Assembly (NCBI GenBank): GCA_032251045.1
Contig: JAVVEW010000040.1
Location: 1 to 21,060 of the forward strand
DNA: 21,060 bases
Source of the DNA: JAVVEW01 sp032251045
GTDB lineage: Bacteria > Pseudomonadota > Gammaproteobacteria > Methylococcales > Methylomonadaceae
Reading direction: 5' to 3'
A model generated the notes under the pieces. The model worked only from the letters and a program-made list of their open reading frames with translations. It made no database searches and was not told the DNA's origin. The translations under genes and the position numbers were made by a program. Position 1 is the stretch's first letter, and the number at the start of each line of letters is the position of its first letter. Shown here piece by piece: positions 8,175 through 15,435 of this stretch.

Positions 8175-9665
8175 ATGTACGAACACCTAGAAACCGCAAG
8201 CGCCCCCGAAAACCTGAAGCGGGTTGTTGTCGATCCCGTGTCCCGGGTCGAAGGCCACGGCAAAGTCACCTTGCTGTTGGATGAGAACAATCAAGTTCAG
8301 CAAGCCCGGCTGCATATCGTCGAGTTCCGCGGCTTCGAGCGCTTCATTCAAGGCCGCCCCTACTGGGAACTGCCGGTTTTAGTGCAGCGGCTGTGCGGCA
8401 TCTGCCCGGTCAGCCATCATCTGGCCGCCGCCAAAGCCATCGATCAACTGGTCGGCATCGACCCCGACACCCTGCCCGTGTCCGCCACCAAACTGCGCCG
8501 TTTGCTGCATTTCGGCCAGGTTCTGCAATCACACGCCCTGCATTTCTTTCATCTTTCCAGCCCGGATTTGTTATTCGGCTTTGAAAGCGACATCAACAAA
8601 CGCCATATCATCGCCGTGCTCAATGATTATCCCGAGATCGGCGTACAAGGCGTGAAGCTGCGTAAATACGGCCAGGAAGTGATTCGCATGGTTTCGGGCA
8701 AGCGCATTCACGGCACCGGCGCCATTCCCGGCGGCATGAACAAACACCTGAGTACAGAAGAACGTGATTATCTGAAACAGGATATCGAGCAAATCATCGA
8801 CTGGTCACAAGCCACGGTCGATCTGGTGCAAAAAATCCACACCAGCAACCTGCCGTATTACGATGACTTCGCCACGATCGAAAGCAACTATCTCGGCCAG
8901 GTTCAGCCCAATGGCGCGTTGGAACTGTATCACGGCGGTTTGCGCGTCAAAGATGCCCAGGGCGACATTTTGTACGACCATCTCGACTACTGCCGCTACA
9001 CTGATTACATTCACGAACAGGTTAAATCCTGGTCGTACATGAAATTCCCATATCTGACCAGCCACGGCCCCGATACCGGTTGGTATCGTGTAGGCCCCCT
9101 GGCTCGGGTCAACAACTGCGATTTCATCGACACGCCCAAAGCCGAGGCCGCCCGGCAACAATTCCGCGCCCATGCCCAGGGCGGCCTTGTGCATAGCACC
9201 TTAGGCTTTCACTGGGCGCGTATGATCGAGGTTCTGCATTGCGCGGAAGGTATCAAACTGCTACTGGATGATCCTGATCTTCTGTCCGGCGAGCTGCAAG
9301 CCCAGGGCGAGAAACGCCATGAAGGCATTGGCGTGATCGAAGCGCCACGCGGCACCTTGTTCCATCATTATCAAATCGACGACCAGGGACTGGTCACCAA
9401 GGCCAACCTGATCGTCTCCACCACCAGCAACAACACCGGCATGAATGAATCGGTACGGCAAGTTGCCGCCCGTTATCTGAATGGCCGGGAATTGACCGAA
9501 CCGTTGCTGAACAACCTGGAAGTGGCGATTCGCGCCTATGATCCATGCCTGTCCTGCGCCACCCATGCCATCGGCAAAATGCCTTTGAAATTGGAACTTT
9601 TGGACGCCGAAGGCGTGTTGATCGATCATCTGGTCAAGAACAGCCAAGGCATCGAGCATTTATAA
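8175..9665 (+). CDS. hoxH: NAD-linked [NiFe] hydrogenase large subunit HoxH
   Basis: This is the catalytic subunit carrying the Ni-Fe(CN)2CO site of the bidirectional, NAD(H)-coupled cytoplasmic hydrogenase (group 3d). The four nickel cysteines are in place: C74 and C77 in RLCGICPVSHH, and C458 and C461 in DPCLSCATH. Other hallmarks are RVEGHGK (24-30), EFRGFERF (50-57), the HGTGAIPGGMNK loop (179-190) and APRG with R392. Length (496) is that of HoxH. The C-terminal tail after H464 (32 residues) is the part removed by the maturation protease, whose gene follows after three bases. GGAG at 8163-8166 is the ribosome site. The protein resembles HoxH of Cupriavidus necator closely along its length. 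The partners HoxF, HoxU and HoxY, needed for NAD reduction, are not encoded in this window. Confidence 0.96.
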   Translation: MYEHLETASAPENLKRVVVDPVSRVEGHGKVTLLLDENNQVQQARLHIVEFRGFERFIQGRPYWELPVLVQRLCGICPVSHHLAAAKAIDQLVGIDPDTLPVSATKLRRLLHFGQVLQSHALHFFHLSSPDLLFGFESDINKRHIIAVLNDYPEIGVQGVKLRKYGQEVIRMVSGKRIHGTGAIPGGMNKHLSTEERDYLKQDIEQIIDWSQATVDLVQKIHTSNLPYYDDFATIESNYLGQVQPNGALELYHGGLRVKDAQGDILYDHLDYCRYTDYIHEQVKSWSYMKFPYLTSHGPDTGWYRVGPLARVNNCDFIDTPKAEAARQQFRAHAQGGLVHSTLGFHWARMIEVLHCAEGIKLLLDDPDLLSGELQAQGEKRHEGIGVIEAPRGTLFHHYQIDDQGLVTKANLIVSTTSNNTGMNESVRQVAARYLNGRELTEPLLNNLEVAIRAYDPCLSCATHAIGKMPLKLELLDAEGVLIDHLVKNSQGIEHL

Positions 9666-9668
9666 ACC

Positions 9669-10151
9669 ATGCCCCTCTCCCCCTTCCTGATCCTCGGCTA
9701 CGGCAACCGTAGTCGGGGCGATGACGCCCTCGGTGGCTTGTTCCTGGATGCTATCGCGCCGCAGCTGGACAACCGCCAATTTGAAATTTTAGAAGACTTC
9801 CAACTTAATATCGAACATGCACTGGATATTAACGGACGGCAGCTGGTGCTGCTGGTCGATGCCGCGCTTGACCTGAATGCGCCGTATCGTTTCAGTGAAG
9901 TTAAGCCCCTGGCCGAGTTGGGGTATACCAGTCATGCGATGAGTCCTGAGGCGTTATTGGCATTGTGTCAGCGTCTTGAACCGGCGACATTACCGCCGGT
10001 GTTCTTACTGGCTATCGAAGGACGCGACTTTGCCTTAGGCGCCGAGCTTGGCGCAACCGCACATGAAAATCTGCGTCAAGCGCTGCATTTTGCCGGTCTG
10101 TTGCTTGAAATACCTCGGGCCGCTGCCTGGCGTGCGCAGCTTACACCCTGA
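9669..10151 (+). CDS. hoxW: Hydrogenase maturation protease HoxW
   Basis: This 160-residue protein belongs to the HycI/HybD/HoxW family of nickel-dependent endopeptidases, which cut off the C-terminal tail of the hydrogenase large subunit once nickel has been inserted. The N-terminal GYGNRSRGDDALG (10-22) is the family signature; D19 stands where the nickel-sensing acidic residue (E16 of HybD) lies, D64 in LLVDAALD matches the second ligand and H89 in TSHAMSP the histidine ligand. The segment FQLNIEHALDI is of the HoxW type rather than the HyaD/HycI type. It begins three bases after the hoxH stop, with only a weak ribosome site inside the end of hoxH, suggesting translational coupling. Its substrate is almost certainly the neighbouring HoxH. 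Confidence 0.93.
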   Translation: MPLSPFLILGYGNRSRGDDALGGLFLDAIAPQLDNRQFEILEDFQLNIEHALDINGRQLVLLVDAALDLNAPYRFSEVKPLAELGYTSHAMSPEALLALCQRLEPATLPPVFLLAIEGRDFALGAELGATAHENLRQALHFAGLLLEIPRAAAWRAQLTP

Positions 10152-10215
10152 CCTTGAAAGTTACCTGTAAGCCACCCGTAATACACTTTAGCCTGTTTCT
10201 TATTCCCAACCTCCT
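10152..10215 (+). promoter_or_regulatory. Short spacer before the exporter-like operon; CCTCCT just before the ATG
   Basis: The 64 bases between hoxW and the ABC gene hold a TTGAAA at 10154-10159, identical in five of six bases to a -35 box, but the best downstream -10-like hexamers (TAATAC at 10179, TACACT at 10182) are spaced 19 and 22 bases away, so a promoter is possible, not shown. Directly before the ATG lies CCTCCT (10210-10215), which is the anti-Shine-Dalgarno sequence and not a ribosome site; no purine-rich site is seen. Confidence 0.3.
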
Positions 10216-12306
10216 ATGAACACCCGAGCAGCGTCGCCCTTCGAATCAGATCATCGCTCCGCTATTCTGGTCAAACTATTCGAATTTATCCTGGCAGAAC
10301 TGGGCCGCTCCGAACAGTTCACTGAACACCTGTTGCACTATCAAGGCGGACAGGCCAGCTTTTCCGAAACCGCGCGAGCGCTGAATCTGCGCATCAACGA
10401 CCTGCGCCTGCCCCTCGAACTTGCCCTGGCCTGCTCCGGCCCACTCACGCCCCTGCTCAGCAAACTCCCTTCCGGAGACTGGCTGATCTGTTTTGGATAC
10501 AAATCCGGACGCATCAAAGCCACCCGCATCAGTATCGACAGCCAAGAAAGCCTCTTGCTCAGTCAAGGCGACATCGAAACCCTGCTTGAATGCTCAAAAC
10601 AAAGCGAGCATGACTGGATGCTGATTGAAGACCAAGCGCCCATGCAAGGCTCTTCAGACGAGCACCATGGTCATCTATCACCATTACGTCGCTTGTGGTC
10701 GATGATCCAAATCGAATCACAAGATTTATGGCAAGTGCTTTGGCTCTCCATAGCCTCGGGTCTGTTAAGCCTGGCCTCCCCTGCGGCCGTACAATCTTTG
10801 GTCAATACCGTCGCGCTGGGCGGCATGTATCAGCCACTGCTGGTGCTGTCGCTGATGCTGATGATTTTTCTGACCTTCTTTGGCTTCATCGGCATCTTGC
10901 AATCGTATGTCGTGGAACTTTTGCAACGCCGCCTGTTTGTGCGCATGTCCGCTGATATGGCGTTTCGTCTGCCCCATATTGCCTGGCAAGCGGGTAAAAA
11001 CCCCAATCATGTGGAGCTGATCAATCGCTTCTTCGATGTTTTAACCTTGCAAAAAACCAGTCAATCCTTGTTATTAGAAGGGTTATCCACACTGCTTCAA
11101 GGGGGTATCGGCTTACTGGTACTGGCTTTTTACCACCCGTTATTGCTGGTGTTTAATTTTGTTTTGATGCTGTGGTTGCTGGTGGTAACGTTTTGGCTGG
11201 GTCGTAACGGCATCTCCTCGGCCATCCAGGAATCGCACGGTAAATATGCCCTGGTCGCCTGGCTGGAAGTCATCACCCACAATAAGCAATCGGTCAAATT
11301 CAAACAAGGCCCGGATTTTGCCCGTGAACGCACTAATTGGCTGGCGCATGCCTATTTGAATGCCCGTAAACGGCATTACCGCATTTTGCTCAGACAGCAA
11401 ATCGGCTTGTATGCGCTGTATGCCGTTGCCAGCACCACTTTACTGGCCATGGGCGGCTGGCTGGTCGTGGAAGGTCAACTCAGTCTGGGCCAGTTGGTCG
11501 CTGCGGAATTGATTGTTTCCGGGGTATTACTGGCATTTGCCAAGTTCAAAAAACAGTTGGAAAGCTTCTATGACCTGGTCGCCGGCGTTGACAAACTTGG
11601 CTACTTGCTGGACTTACCCACCGAACGCCAACACGGCAACGACCTGTCCACTGACAGCACCGCCATGTCGCTGACTGTGAAAAATCTCGAATTTGCCTAT
11701 CCCGGGCAAAAACCACTATTTGGCAAGCTCAATTTTGCTTTACCCGCCGGCCAAAGCCTGGCCATCAAGCTGTCTCCTTCGCAAGGTCAAACCACGCTAT
11801 CCCGGTTATTGACAGGGCTGTATACGCCTCCGGAAGGGTCTGTCTGGTATGAAGGCCATGCTCTTGAAGACTGGCACTTGCCAACCTTGCGCGATCATGT
11901 TCAGTTGCTCAGTCGTTTCGAATTTTTTCCGCTCAGCCTGATGGAAAATGTCCGCCTGGGCCGGGACTCTATCAGCGCCAATCAAATACGCGAATGCCTG
12001 CAATCGGTTGGCCTGTTGCAGGATTTAACCCACAACAAAACGCTGTCTTTGAAAACTGAACTGAATGAATATGGCGGCCCGTTAACACGCCATCAGCAAC
12101 AAAAATTATTGCTGGCCAGAGCCATTGTCGACCGCCCACGCTTGTTAATCATTGATGCCCTGTTTGATCAATGGCCGGATTTTCTTGACAGTCCGGCCTA
12201 TCACACGTTGTTCAGCCCCAACGCGCCATGGACGCTGCTGATCATTACCGCATCCAATGCCATCGCTCAGCGTTGCCAGCACGTCATTGATGTTATGGAG
12301 TCGTGA
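10216..12306 (+). CDS. ABC exporter-like protein with degenerate (probably inactive) ATPase domain
   Basis: The architecture is that of a type I secretion ABC exporter: an N-terminal region of about 155 residues without catalytic Cys/His, a six-helix membrane domain (hydrophobic stretches near 172-198, 207-230, 288-307, 309-329, 396-416 and 422-442), and a C-terminal nucleotide-binding domain from about 484. The fold of that domain is recognisable (A-loop FAYPG with Y495, LPAGQSLAI, LSRLLTGLY, LMENVRLG, LLLARAIVDRPRLLIID), yet the working residues are gone: Walker A reads LSPSQGQTT (519-527; lysine is Q525), the signature reads LTRHQ (623-627), Walker B is D647 followed by A648 where the catalytic Glu should be, the Q-loop position is R567 and the H-loop position is A679. 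The frame is intact over 696 codons. It overlaps the HlyD-type gene. It should not hydrolyse ATP; it may be a membrane scaffold or need another motor. Confidence 0.9.
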   Translation: MNTRAASPFESDHRSAILVKLFEFILAELGRSEQFTEHLLHYQGGQASFSETARALNLRINDLRLPLELALACSGPLTPLLSKLPSGDWLICFGYKSGRIKATRISIDSQESLLLSQGDIETLLECSKQSEHDWMLIEDQAPMQGSSDEHHGHLSPLRRLWSMIQIESQDLWQVLWLSIASGLLSLASPAAVQSLVNTVALGGMYQPLLVLSLMLMIFLTFFGFIGILQSYVVELLQRRLFVRMSADMAFRLPHIAWQAGKNPNHVELINRFFDVLTLQKTSQSLLLEGLSTLLQGGIGLLVLAFYHPLLLVFNFVLMLWLLVVTFWLGRNGISSAIQESHGKYALVAWLEVITHNKQSVKFKQGPDFARERTNWLAHAYLNARKRHYRILLRQQIGLYALYAVASTTLLAMGGWLVVEGQLSLGQLVAAELIVSGVLLAFAKFKKQLESFYDLVAGVDKLGYLLDLPTERQHGNDLSTDSTAMSLTVKNLEFAYPGQKPLFGKLNFALPAGQSLAIKLSPSQGQTTLSRLLTGLYTPPEGSVWYEGHALEDWHLPTLRDHVQLLSRFEFFPLSLMENVRLGRDSISANQIRECLQSVGLLQDLTHNKTLSLKTELNEYGGPLTRHQQQKLLLARAIVDRPRLLIIDALFDQWPDFLDSPAYHTLFSPNAPWTLLIITASNAIAQRCQHVIDVMES
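12297..12300 (+). promoter_or_regulatory. Ribosome binding site deciding the HlyD-type start
   Basis: GGAG lies five bases before the ATG at 12306 but only two before the GTG at 12303. This favours the ATG, which overlaps the TGA of the ABC gene by one base (TGATG), a usual arrangement for translational coupling. Confidence 0.6.
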
Positions 12307-13622
12307 TGCATCCGGAAAACCACTTGCCTGTCTCGCTACCTGTTTTAACGGCGTGCCAGACACCCCGCCGCGTGAGTGTGATGATTCGCTGGCTAACCCT
12401 GGTCTTTGTCCTGACCCCGTTTCTGATGCTGTTTTTACCCTGGCAACAGAACGTGCAAGGTTTAGGTCATGTGTCAGCACTGCAACCGAATGAGCGCCCA
12501 CAAACGGTGGATGCCCCGGTGGACGGACGCGTCATGCGTTGGCACGTCCAGGAAGGCGATGTCGTCGAACAGGGTCAGTTATTGCTGGACATGACTGACA
12601 TCGACCCCCTGTTCTTTCAACGTCTGGATCAGCAGCAACAAGCCAATCAAGACAAACTAAACGCTCAGGAGCAGCAACTGGCCGCTTATCGGCAGCAAAT
12701 CCAGCAGTTACGCTCAGCTCGGGATATGAAAGTTCTGGCCACGGAATACAAACGCGACATGGCCGAGCAAAAACTCCGCTCTGCCCATGAAAGCCTGGCG
12801 GCCACGCTGGCCAGTCGTGACACCGCGCAATTGCAATTCAACCGCTTAGAGAGCTTATTGGCCGATGGACTGATTTCACGCCGGGAATTTGAACTGGCCA
12901 AACGCGACCTTGAAATCGCCGAACGCAAACGCAAAAGCGACCAGGCCAGCGTCCAGTCCGCGCAAGCCGCCCTGGCAGCGGCACAGGCCGACATCGCACA
13001 AATCCGCGCGGAAACCGCCGCTAAGGTAGATTCGGCCACCGCCACCATGAACAAGATCGAAAGTGAAATCGCCGACATGCGCAAAACCCTGGTCGATAAT
13101 GATATTAAAATTTCTCGGCAAAGCGCCCGGCAACTGAGAGCCCCTGTAGCCGGACGGGTGCTCAGGCTTTGGAAAAACCCATCCTCGCAAGTGATCAAAA
13201 AAGGCCAGGCATTGCTGACCCTGGTGCCCAATCCAACGCATCGTGCGGTCGAGGTTTGGGTTTCCGGCAATGATGCGCCGCTGATTTTGCCCGGTGATCA
13301 CACCCGTCTGATGTTTGAAGGCTGGCCGGCGGTACAATTTGTCGGCTGGCCGGAAGTGGCCATCGGGACCTTTGGCGGTACAGTCAGTTTTGTCGATGCC
13401 AGCCAGTCCAAAGACGGCAAATTCCGGGTGCTGATCGTACCGGATGAAAGTGACCATCTATGGCCGTCAGAACGGTTCTTGCGTCAGGGCGGCGCGGTAA
13501 AAGCCTGGATTCTGCTCAAGCAAGTCAGTCTGGGTTATGAAATCTGGCGGCAGCTGAATGGTTTCCCGCCGACCTTGACTTTGGACGAGCCGAACAAGGA
13601 TTTGCGGCGGACTAAAAAATGA
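12306..13622 (+). CDS. HlyD-type membrane fusion (periplasmic adaptor) protein
   Basis: This 438-residue protein is the adaptor that would link the inner-membrane ABC protein to the outer-membrane channel. One membrane helix follows a short cytoplasmic tail (about 27-47, IRWLTLVFVLTPFLMLF), then half of a lipoyl/biotinyl domain (VDAPVDGRVMRWHVQEGDVVEQGQ, near 68-91), a long alpha-helical hairpin rich in Gln, Ala, Glu and Arg (about 100-265) with a tip segment LLADGLISRREFELAKRDL, the second lipoyl half (LRAPVAGRVLRLW through VIKKGQALL, about 277-305), and a beta-barrel region to the end. Domain order and length are as usual for the family. The start is the ATG at 12306 instead of the overlapping GTG at 12303. 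It overlaps the TolC-type gene by ATGA (13619-13622). Confidence 0.92.
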   Translation: MHPENHLPVSLPVLTACQTPRRVSVMIRWLTLVFVLTPFLMLFLPWQQNVQGLGHVSALQPNERPQTVDAPVDGRVMRWHVQEGDVVEQGQLLLDMTDIDPLFFQRLDQQQQANQDKLNAQEQQLAAYRQQIQQLRSARDMKVLATEYKRDMAEQKLRSAHESLAATLASRDTAQLQFNRLESLLADGLISRREFELAKRDLEIAERKRKSDQASVQSAQAALAAAQADIAQIRAETAAKVDSATATMNKIESEIADMRKTLVDNDIKISRQSARQLRAPVAGRVLRLWKNPSSQVIKKGQALLTLVPNPTHRAVEVWVSGNDAPLILPGDHTRLMFEGWPAVQFVGWPEVAIGTFGGTVSFVDASQSKDGKFRVLIVPDESDHLWPSERFLRQGGAVKAWILLKQVSLGYEIWRQLNGFPPTLTLDEPNKDLRRTKK

Positions 13623-15352
13623 AACGCACTGGATTGATGCAGACGCTGGTTATGATCACGGCGTTGCCCGGTTGTGCCGCTTATTTCAATGATGCGCCCA
13701 AGCCCGAGCTTAGCGCGAAAGCCCAGGCCCGCTTGGTTCAGGAAGAGGCTTTGGCCTTGCCACCGGCTAAAACAACCCTGGAACAAGCGCTCCCCCGCTT
13801 TCGCCAGCAGGCGCAGGCGCTGGAAAAACCACCGCAGTTAATCGGTGACTTAGGCGTTATCGAAGGCGCCAAGCCGCACGGCCCGGGCATGACCCTGGCC
13901 CAGGCACGCGCTCTGGCGCTGGCCAACAACCTGAAACTCAAGGTGGCGCTGATGGAGCCGGGTATCGCCGAAACTTTTATCAGCCAGGAAGAGGCCAAGT
14001 TTGATGATTTGATTTTTGCCCACGCCAAATATTCCCGAAAAGACTCACCCCTGCTCGATGGCGATGTGGTCAGTTTCAAATCGGTGGATAAAGATTCGCC
14101 GCTGAACAGCGAAATCGCCAAATTGAATCTGATGCCGCAGGATACCGAAAAGCTGGATTTTGAAGCCGGCATTCTGATTCCTTTGCGCAGTGGCGGCAAG
14201 ATTAAGCTGGCCGCGCCGCTGGCTGCGAAAAAAACCGACCGTTTCGTGCCGTCCGAGCAATATGTCGGCGCGGTCAAGTTCTCGATGAGCCAGCCTTTGC
14301 TGCGCGGCGCCGGTATCGATGCCAATGTCGCCGGTATTCGTCTGGCCCGCTACCAGAAACAAATGGTCGATCTTAAAACCCGCTTGCAGAGTATTCGCGT
14401 GCTGGCAGAAGTCGATAAAGCGTATTGGTCGGTTTACGCCGCCTGGGGTGCTTTGGATATCGCCCGCCAGCAATACGATCTGGCCAGGCAGAACCTGGCC
14501 ATGGTCAAGCGCCGGGTGGACGCCGGCTTAACCGCCAATATCGAAATCAACCGCGCCGAAATCGGCGTCGCCGAACGCATGGAGTCCTTGATTATCGCCA
14601 GCACTGATTTGAAGCTGAAGCAACGCAAGCTCAAGTTATTGCTCAATGATCCCGATTACGGCCTGGACAGTGAGGTTATGATCGCCCCGGAAACCGAACC
14701 GACCTTACTGGAATTTGACTTTGACCGCGAGCAATTGGCCGAGCAAGCCCTGGATCAGCGTCTTGAGCTTTTGGAGCTGGAATTGAAACTGGCCGCCGAT
14801 AGCACCAAAATCGACTATCTGCGCAATCAAACCCTGCCGCTGTTCATGCTCGATTACAGTTTTGGTCTGAGTGCGCGCGACCAGGCGTTCGACGACGCCT
14901 TCGCCGATGTCTTGAGCCAGGACAACGAAGCCTGGTCGGTGGGCGTGCGTTTGGAAATTCCCTTGACCAATGAACTGCGCAAATCGAAATTGCGGCGTGC
15001 GGTGCGCGAACGCTTGCAACGCCTGTCCACCCAGCAACTTAAAATCATGACCGTGCGCCGGGAGATTTTCGATGCCCTGGATCGGGTCGAGCAACACTGG
15101 CAAAGGATTCTGGCCAACCGGCAAAGTGTGATTCTGGCCGGCGTCAATTACCAGGCCGAGATCAAGCAATTCCAGTCCGGCATCCGAACCATGACCGAAG
15201 TGCTGGAAACCTTGACCAAACTGGGCAAGGCCCAGGTCAAAGAAGTCAAGGCTATTGCCGACTACCAGGCGGCATTGATCGATCTGGCCTATGTCACCGG
15301 CACTCTGTTAGGTTACAGTAAAGTGGGCTTTGATTCAGTCAATGCGCTTTGA
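13619..15352 (+). CDS. TolC-family outer-membrane channel protein, probable lipoprotein
   Basis: The protein (577 residues) belongs to the outer membrane efflux protein family: two structural repeats of long amphipathic helices, seen as ALANNLKLKVALMEPGI near 100, the helix EVDKAYWSVYAAWGALDIARQQYDLARQNLAMVKRRVDAGL around 265-305, and in the second half AEQALDQRLELLELELKL and LRRAVRERLQRLSTQQLKI. The N-terminus is a short signal peptide ending in ALPGC with C19; this resembles a lipobox, although proline at the -2 position is uncommon, so lipidation is likely, not certain. Lipidated channels are more common in RND efflux sets (OprM type) than in classical type I secretion. The gene starts within the stop of the adaptor gene and ends the three-gene set; 83 bases separate it from the next gene. 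Confidence 0.92.
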   Translation: MKRTGLMQTLVMITALPGCAAYFNDAPKPELSAKAQARLVQEEALALPPAKTTLEQALPRFRQQAQALEKPPQLIGDLGVIEGAKPHGPGMTLAQARALALANNLKLKVALMEPGIAETFISQEEAKFDDLIFAHAKYSRKDSPLLDGDVVSFKSVDKDSPLNSEIAKLNLMPQDTEKLDFEAGILIPLRSGGKIKLAAPLAAKKTDRFVPSEQYVGAVKFSMSQPLLRGAGIDANVAGIRLARYQKQMVDLKTRLQSIRVLAEVDKAYWSVYAAWGALDIARQQYDLARQNLAMVKRRVDAGLTANIEINRAEIGVAERMESLIIASTDLKLKQRKLKLLLNDPDYGLDSEVMIAPETEPTLLEFDFDREQLAEQALDQRLELLELELKLAADSTKIDYLRNQTLPLFMLDYSFGLSARDQAFDDAFADVLSQDNEAWSVGVRLEIPLTNELRKSKLRRAVRERLQRLSTQQLKIMTVRREIFDALDRVEQHWQRILANRQSVILAGVNYQAEIKQFQSGIRTMTEVLETLTKLGKAQVKEVKAIADYQAALIDLAYVTGTLLGYSKVGFDSVNAL

Positions 15353-15435
15353 TCGCTTTCTATAGATTGAAACGTGTCTGTAATAAACCGCGCGTTGATG
15401 TTGCCCTTTTCTAACCGGACTTCAGGAGACGCCTT

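Noticed and set aside
10154..10187. Sigma-70 promoter before the ABC gene (TTGAAA with TACACT or TAATAC)
   Set aside because: The spacing of 22 or 19 bases is too long and the -10 boxes are poor; kept only as a weak possibility in the spacer entry.
12686..13270. A 194-codon minus-strand open frame, with other antisense frames over the HlyD- and TolC-type genes
   Set aside because: These are antisense to well-supported genes and give Ser/Arg/Ala-rich translations with no domains.
10216..15352. Annotating the three genes as a standard type I protein secretion system
   Set aside because: The ABC component lacks the residues for ATP hydrolysis, no substrate gene is present and the channel appears lipidated, so the standard label would mislead.
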